Below, piece by piece: positions 57,073-60,000 of a stretch of 60,000 nucleotides of DNA. Within the stretch, counting starts at the first letter, position 1. Each line of letters starts with the position of its first letter. Made by a program: the position numbers and the translations under genes. The notes beneath the pieces are model-generated. The model was not told where the DNA came from, made no database searches, and saw nothing but the letters and a program-made list of their open reading frames with translations. Source of the DNA: Gnetum montanum (Eukaryota; Streptophyta; Gnetopsida; Gnetales; Gnetaceae); assembly GCA_015680685.1 (NCBI GenBank), contig MNCI01016273.1:1358273-1418272 (forward strand), written 5' to 3'.

Positions 57073-58020
57073 TCTACCATCATAGGATTAACCAAAATCA
57101 CATGAAAATTTCAACACTCCATAAAACAAAATAATAAAATTATTAATTATAATTTTTAGCTTAAGAACTCTTTACCATTAGTTAAAGGGATACCTTGAAG
57201 CATGGACCACATTTCTTTCTAGTGGTACCTTAGGAATATTAGAGCTTATGTTAATTAATTAATTATTATGTTACTTGTAATAGAGGAATACCTTCAAGCA
57301 TGAGTCAGATGTCTTTATAGTGATATGTTAAGATAAAAAATTTTATTAAAAAAGATGCTTCCATCACAATTAATACATGAGTAATGACATAACCACATGA
57401 AGTAGTGGAAACCATGGAGAAAGGCCAAAGAATTGAAAAATCTTCTTTATGTCACATCCTTTTCTAATCCCTCTTGGTCCTTTCCCTTTTATTTAAGGTA
57501 TAATGATCATGGATTAATTTTTGTTTTTTATGATAAAAATCACATTACTTCCATGATAAGGAACTCTTATTCATAAAAATAGTAGGGATGAATGATGTGT
57601 CCTCATTACTTTATATAATTATTTATCCAAAATTTTCATAACATATGACATTATCCAATAACAAAGTTTCCCTCTTTACAAAAAATAAGAAACTTTTATT
57701 AAAGGAAATTCATGGAATGATTTAAAGAAGGCATTAGACATAAAACATAAAATGAAAATGACTCAAAGAATATAAAAATATAGAAGAAATAAAAAGTGTG
57801 AAAGAACATTGCCAAAAAAAAGTGAAAAGTGAAATTTTTTTTCTCTCAATGTGTTAATTTGGATGAGTATTATTCTTGCAAAATTGTTCTCTCATAAATC
57901 TATAAGGATACCTCCATGAACTACACATTTTGATATATGATTCATGGTTGTAAATGGTGTTCAAAATAATGTAACCCTTGATATATTAACAAATATAAAA
58001 TCAAGGGGTATGAATGTAAT
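57073..58020 (-). other. E4 spacer, right part, and worn gag end
   Basis: Resumes E4 after E3: TTTCTTTCTAGTGGTACC near 57206 and GATAAGGAACTCTTATTC near 57555 match the spacer blocks. The gag C-terminal region expected from about 57850 is not recognisable as protein. Confidence 0.55.
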
Positions 58021-58860
58021 ACCCCTATTAATTATCTATAAAATGTCCTATAAGTAATCAGTAGAGATGCTAGGAAAACCCAAGGATATGTATTTAACCT
58101 TGATTTACTAACTCATGAGGAAGCAATATATTAGATAAAATATTTTATTTAGGAGCATAAACATAGCAGAACAATATAGTACAATAAAATTTTAGATAAC
58201 TTATCTACATCATTAAATAAAATATATTTAAATAAAAATAAAGTTTTACACAACCACGAAAAGATAGTTCTCTAAAAATTTCACTAAGGCATCACAAAAT
58301 AGTGTGTAAAATAATGATCCTAATAATACTTGTTTCACCTCAATCAAACATCTAGAAATAACATTATTTACATTTAAAATTTACTCAATTAAATAACAAA
58401 ATATTAATATATAATAAAAATATTAAATTATTCATAAACATATAGCATGTGTTGAAATGAAAAATGTTCCTTGCAATCTCACAGTCCTAGTGGCATAGAT
58501 GGAAAATTCATATCTATCATATTTTAATATTATTCACAAAAATAGATACATGGATCAAATATCCAAAAGGTATACAAGGTCTCTATTTTTAAAAAAATAT
58601 AAAATATACAATAACTATTTTTTAAGTTTAGAATTTCTATGTTTTATAGAATTTATCCATCTTTCATCTCATGTATTTCTTCCAAAGTTTCCATGGCTAC
58701 TCTGGGCACTTTGCATTGAAATGAATGAGCCAAAACCCTTCAAATAAGAAAGGTTATTATATTTCACTTTTCATGGAGCATAAAGGTTTTAGGCTAAAAA
58801 TATTAGGATGTGCACTAGGTAAAGGTTTCCAATAAAATATTGAAAATGTTTCAAGATTTA
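58021..58860. other. Unassigned AT-rich DNA
   Basis: No match to the gag, spacer, accessory ORF or LTR by eye. It could be diverged E4 gag or another insertion. The short open frame at 58499-58747 shows no motif. Confidence 0.3.
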
Positions 58861-59693
58861 TGATAAGAAACAAGTATATCCTACACCCAACCATACAAAT
58901 CACTAGTGTTCACTCAATGATCTGGTTGAATTTTGAATACTTTAGGTTTCTAAGTATACTATTTCTACGAGGTGAAACTAACCATTGCAATCATTGTATT
59001 ACTAGTTTCGATTGTGACATGGAAAAGGTATGGTTAAGTGTAACCGGGGCATATGATTTTTATCATTTTACCTTTTATGTTTTAAGTTTTTTAATTAACA
59101 AAATTAAAGAATGAGGTACTATTATTTTGTTTTGTTTTATGTAATAACTAGCTATCACATAACTAATCCTAACATAAGCATCCATTCCCACTTGCTGTAC
59201 ACAACATGAACACATTATAATGGTATTGAGTTACCAAACATTAAGCATTATTGGGAGTACTAAGCACCAAGCATATGCTCAAAGTGGTCATACATATGTG
59301 TGTTATTAAAGTGAAATTAATTAATTAATTAATTACATTAAATTAAATTGTATGAATACTAAATTCTTAAGTAAAAAATTAATGTAGTCCAAGTGCTATA
59401 AGGTTTATTAGAAAAGCTCATCTTTATTGTCATCCATACTAAAGTTCTTAGGTACAACAGTGCTCAAATAAAGATCCATACACTTTTTGACTTCCATTGC
59501 AGCTACTTAGAAAATATTTTAACTCTCAAATGCAAAAACTACAAATTCTTTGCTAGAACTATGAAAAGATTGTCATAATTGTGATTGGTAGACAAACATT
59601 TATAGGTAGGAATAGGGTGCATTGTTGATGGGTACACATCAATGGTTCAAACACTATTTTGATGGGATCACATTGATGAGATCCTATCGATGT
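58861..59693 (-). mobile_element. 3' LTR of E5
   Basis: Starts TGATAAGAAACAAG and has CTACACCCAACCATACAAATCACTAGTG-type start sequence, CATCTTTATTGTCATCC (AATAAAG, near 59421) and ACATTTATAGG (TATA, near 59596). U3 words: GATGGGTACACATCAATGG, CATTGATGAGATCC, CGATG. Confidence 0.78.
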
Positions 59694-59902
59694 CCCCAAC
59701 TTCTTTACAAAATTTAGGAACATATGGGATTATTGATTAACTATAGATACATAAAACAAACACAACTAAAACTAAAATTGAGTGCCCAAGTGTATAGTTC
59801 TACAATCATTACAAAATTTTGGTGTTTAAGATAACAAAATTAAACACTAGGACAAAACTGACAACGACAACTCCTTGAATGATGTGAAGATGATAAAGAA
59901 GT

Positions 59903-60000
59903 TCAAATGTTCCTAGGTGGTGGAGGCTCCTAAGGTTCCACCTTCTCTTACTTCAGGTGCATGTGGTGGTTGAGGTAGCTATTGCAATTATCCAATAGTA
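59903..60000 (-). pseudogene. Accessory ORF of E5, C-terminal end
   Basis: The tail reads EPPPPRNI with a stop at 59903-59905, matching the MEEPPP tail of the other copies. An in-frame stop lies just upstream. The rest is outside the window. Confidence 0.6.

Larger units (their letters stand above)
42920..58020 (-). mobile_element. Element E4 (interrupted, right end unclear)
   Basis: A 3' LTR (42920-43741) is followed by polypurine tract, accessory ORF (43959-46733) and spacer (46734-47861). Element E3 interrupts the spacer, which resumes at 57073 with blocks such as TCTTTCTAGTGGTACC and GGAACTCTTATTCATAAAAATAG. Gag becomes unrecognisable after about 57850, and the 5' LTR is not in the window; E5 at 58861 may itself be inserted in E4. 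The end given here is therefore approximate. It is the most worn of the elements. Confidence 0.7.
58861..60000 (-). mobile_element. Element E5 (3' end, runs off the window)
   Basis: Starts with a 3' LTR (58861 to about 59693) and continues into the end of an accessory ORF. The polypurine-tract region found in the other elements has been lost in a short deletion between TCGATG and TTCTTTACAAAATTTAGG. Confidence 0.75.

Noticed and set aside
1-60000. CRISPR arrays, bacterial operons, rRNA or functional tRNA genes
   Set aside because: No regularly spaced perfect repeats, no ribosomal RNA segments and no complete cloverleaf were seen; the window is plant nuclear DNA.

Overview
This looks like nuclear DNA of a seed plant with a very large genome, most likely a gymnosperm such as a conifer; that assignment is an inference. 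The support is one intact five-exon plant gene (a GH3 acyl-amido synthetase) in a sea of old, nested, mutation-worn LTR retrotransposons, most of which keep both LTRs, plus tRNA-like SINE remnants and a worn LINE fragment. There are no bacterial features.

Layout. 1-3756: plus-strand remnant of a Ty3/gypsy (Athila/Tat-like) reverse transcriptase, then 2 kb of unassigned DNA, then a plus-oriented LTR of the same family that fills the rest of the window. 3757-9618: mostly unassigned AT-rich DNA with a 100-bp duplication, a tandem array of three copies of about 760 bp (6500-8520) and a small palindrome cluster. 9619-34686: a nest. An outer minus-strand element (LTRs 9619-10496 and 33802-34686, target duplication AACCA) carries a complete second element E1 (12981-22186, target duplication GACAT), a solo LTR (24205-25101) and a third element E2 (27542-32533). 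34692-35082: host DNA, including the second copy of a 300-bp tandem duplication whose first copy was split by the outer element. 35222-38772: the GH3 gene, minus strand, whose five exons join in frame to a predicted 629-residue protein. 38773-42919: GH3 upstream DNA, SINE-like remnants and a LINE RT fragment. 42920 to beyond 58000: element E4, holding a complete element E3 (47862-57072). 58861 to the window end: the 3' LTR and first internal bases of element E5.

The dominant family is unusual. Its members are about 9.2 kb with LTRs of 820-900 bp that start TGATGAG and end TCATCA. They have a gag-like ORF after the primer-binding site and no recognisable protease, reverse transcriptase, RNase H or integrase. 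A second ORF of about 0.9 kb codons starts MAPKR, contains a stretch resembling the 'putative plant transposon protein' domain followed by coiled coil, and ends in a conserved MEEPPP-type tail. Between the two ORFs lies a conserved spacer with a TATA-like box and a repeat module that, in each element, resembles that element's own fast-changing U3. The best reading is a non-autonomous gag-plus-accessory LTR family with a possible internal promoter for the second ORF. All copies carry stops or deletions.
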